A DNA stretch of 64,000 nt, from NCBI GenBank assembly GCA_022782405.1, contig JALFNK010000007.1:1-64000 (forward strand). Reading direction: 5' to 3'. Below, piece after piece: positions 63,401 through 64,000 of this stretch. A program made the translations under genes and the position numbers. The notes beneath the pieces were generated by a model. The model had not been told where the DNA came from and made no database searches. It worked only from the letters and a program-made list of their open reading frames with translations. The first letter of the stretch is position 1. Every line of letters starts with the position of its first letter. Source of the stretch: Alistipes sp. (lineage in GTDB: Bacteria; Bacteroidota; Bacteroidia; Bacteroidales; Rikenellaceae).

Positions 63401-63558
63401 GGGATTCCCCCCCCCTCGGCATCCGTTACGCGGCCGGTAACTTTAAGCCCTTGAGCCATAGCTATTCCGGAACCTGCAAAAAGCAGGACCAACAGGACCG
63501 CGGCGCGTTCAGCCAAACGACGCATTCCGGAAGTTTTGCTTTGGAAATTTGTTCTCAT
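60409..63558 (-). CDS. SusC/RagA family TonB-dependent transporter
   Basis: A 1049-residue outer-membrane transporter. A signal peptide (about 1-35) is followed by a carboxypeptidase-regulatory-like domain (about 36-110; GLKVTGRVTDAEGGGIPGAT), the plug (about 125-235; VVVIGYGTQKKQFLVGSVSQ; TSIFVRGVSTFNNSSPLCLV; DAATSAIYGVRGANGVILIT) and the beta barrel, ending in GVNLTF with a terminal Phe. It imports oligosaccharides using TonB energy. A nine-G tract lies at codons about 48-51. It is the first gene of the PUL. Confidence 0.97.
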   Translation of the reverse strand: MRTNFQSKTSGMRRLAERAAVLLVLLFAGSGIAMAQGLKVTGRVTDAEGGGIPGATVVVKSDNTRGTTTDALGAYSLEVKSPNDVLVFSFIGYKTVEVPVNNRTTINVQMGEDATEMDEVVVIGYGTQKKQFLVGSVSQVSNKELLKAPMTNVSNMMTGKLPGITSIQRSGQPGADQTSIFVRGVSTFNNSSPLCLVDGIERMINTVNPNDIASITILKDAATSAIYGVRGANGVILITTKSGSEGATTISYDGSVTFTTNTALPEFLNAKDYIGWHNKAREMDNLAPLWTDEVIAKMKADGTYGETDWVNSLFKDYGFTHQHNISATGGNDRIKHYTSVGLMNQDGIVPNTSYDRINIRSNIDAKIAKNINFSMNLSGFRENKNAPGYPITNQYDFNPIMQAFYTLPILAKTYKGLPQGYMNGSYTQQPIAAVEESGYIRDTRWQFEGSAKLEYDFSSIEALKGLKASIFVAYDYSNSTNRNYNRPFPIMSFSTTTFESTETTGSGINQKGTFNKSASWGDSFTVRPSLTYAREFGKHNVSGLFLYEQRKNYSETMTGYKNGYYSDYPVDLSHGTTWEGISTPVSGSFGETGIASFAGRFSYAYDRKYLAEFTFRADGSYKFAPHNRWGFFPSVALGWVASEEEFFKKALPKVDFFKIRASYGELGSDDTDAWLYMQSYKSTAPSYSYIVGGKGHTAYYTSNYVYDDLTWSRTHSYNIGFDLSVWEGKLGIEFDWFYKLTDHILEQVGGSYAPSLGGNVPSYMNSGKVDNRGFELVLKHQNSFASGWRYSLTGSLSWARNRVLAKHITDDHPMYRAILGEPMGSVYGFKAIGLFQTEEQLLNTPTAPSGEKRLGDLMYADINGDGQIERWQDFVKIGNSYTPEMNFSLTMDVSYKNVYLTALWQGVAICSYQLSAAYNTGTFDNTMYTRPFYSNGNAPYYLVEGAWREDNRDAEYPRLSTVANGNNAWPSSWWVRNGAYLRLKNLQIGYTLPKHLLSKAGIERVNIYIAGTNLLTFSAFKYVDPEMPSVNNGYYPQQRTYSIGVNLTF
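63407..63415 (-). repeat. nine-G homopolymer inside susC
   Basis: Nine consecutive C on the plus strand (G on the coding strand) encode the Gly-Gly-Gly of DAEGGGIPGAT. It is the longest C/G run that I noticed. In its present length the gene is in frame. Confidence 0.85.
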
Positions 63559-64000
63559 AGAGTAAAGAATAGGTTTGAGTTTTCGTCTGCGGGAGTCGTG
63601 CTCCTCTTTTCGATGTGTTGGATTTTGACTTTGATTGTTTGTTTCTCTGATTTTGTAGTTCTCTTCTTTATTATTAATTATAGGTATATACTCTTCAGCA
63701 ACTATGCTTTTTCGATTGCAGCTTCAGATTTGTAAGCGGCGCACCGAACGGGAACCGACTTATATTCGGGGCCCCGAACAGACGCTGTGGAGGCAGATGC
63801 GCTGACCGGAAAGAATCCCGGATGATCCGTTCGGCTCGAAGGTCTGGACTTGCACAAATACATACAATTCAGTTGTTATCCTCTCAGATAGGTTCTTTTT
63901 AGCGTATCAATGCGTGCGCAAAATACTAATAAAAAAATTTTTTTCAAATATTTTGGATGATAATTTTTTGTTTCGAAACAGTCGATGGTAAGTTTATGAG
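63559..64000. other. gene-free region upstream of susC
   Basis: 442 bp without a supportable gene. It turns AT-rich toward the right end. I found no TAnnTTTG box with a matching -33 on the minus strand, so susC may use another type of promoter. TTCGGGGCCCCGAA (63765-63778) is a perfect 14-bp palindrome. I saw no flanking inverted repeats that would mark an invertible promoter. A regulator would have to lie beyond the window. Confidence 0.6.

Noticed and set aside
63559..64000. Invertible promoter upstream of susC, as in Bacteroides phase-variable loci
   Set aside because: No pair of inverted repeats flanking a promoter-like segment could be found in this stretch; the 14-bp palindrome is a single compact site.

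Overview
The window comes from the chromosome of a high-GC member of the Bacteroidales, most likely Alistipes or a close relative in the Rikenellaceae. The evidence is the SusC/SusD pair with lipoprotein glycosidases, Bacteroidetes-only families (DUF5683, DUF4301, DUF5018, OstA-like proteins), promoters of the Bacteroidetes type (TTTG, about 20 bp, TAnnTTTG), and few Shine-Dalgarno sequences. The genus call is inference.

Layout. 1-1004: edge of an accessory segment (helix-turn-helix gene, partial unknown gene) abutting the 3' end of mnmE, a known type of island attachment site. 1005-6604 (minus): parA, parB, DUF5683 membrane protein, LysM lytic transglycosylase and mnmE, read as one operon. 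6956-13355 (plus): CPBP protease, then an envelope-biogenesis operon of two SurA-like chaperones, an OstA/LptA-like protein and a NUDIX hydrolase. 13437-15098: AspT/YidE-type transporter. 15253-34559: about 19 kb of export machinery: a MacAB-TolC-like ABC system, then two complete RND tripartite pumps facing away from each other, with a HAD phosphatase and a thioredoxin/ferredoxin pair between. 34664-35647: orphan GH43 lipoprotein gene interrupted by an in-frame amber codon. 35743-35816: tRNA-Arg(ACG). 35938-46564: housekeeping block: ruvC, coaD-lpxD-tlpA with a decayed tandem copy of the tlpA-like gene, and murB-tilS-holA-aminotransferase, then DUF4301.

46641-63558 (minus) is one large polysaccharide utilization locus (PUL). 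In transcription order it holds susC, susD, two DUF5018-type surface lipoproteins, two GHL10-type lipoproteins, a retaining-type GH97, a calcineurin-like phosphoesterase, an inverting-type GH97, a CE2-like SGNH esterase and a second SGNH hydrolase, ending at a strong terminator. The set predicts capture of an alpha-linked, esterified and possibly phosphorylated glycan, import by SusCD, and trimming by exo-acting GH97 enzymes of opposite stereochemistry. I do not recognise this combination as a characterised PUL. A nine-G tract early in susC and hairpins between PUL genes suggest extra layers of control.

No rRNA, CRISPR array or complete insertion sequence was seen.
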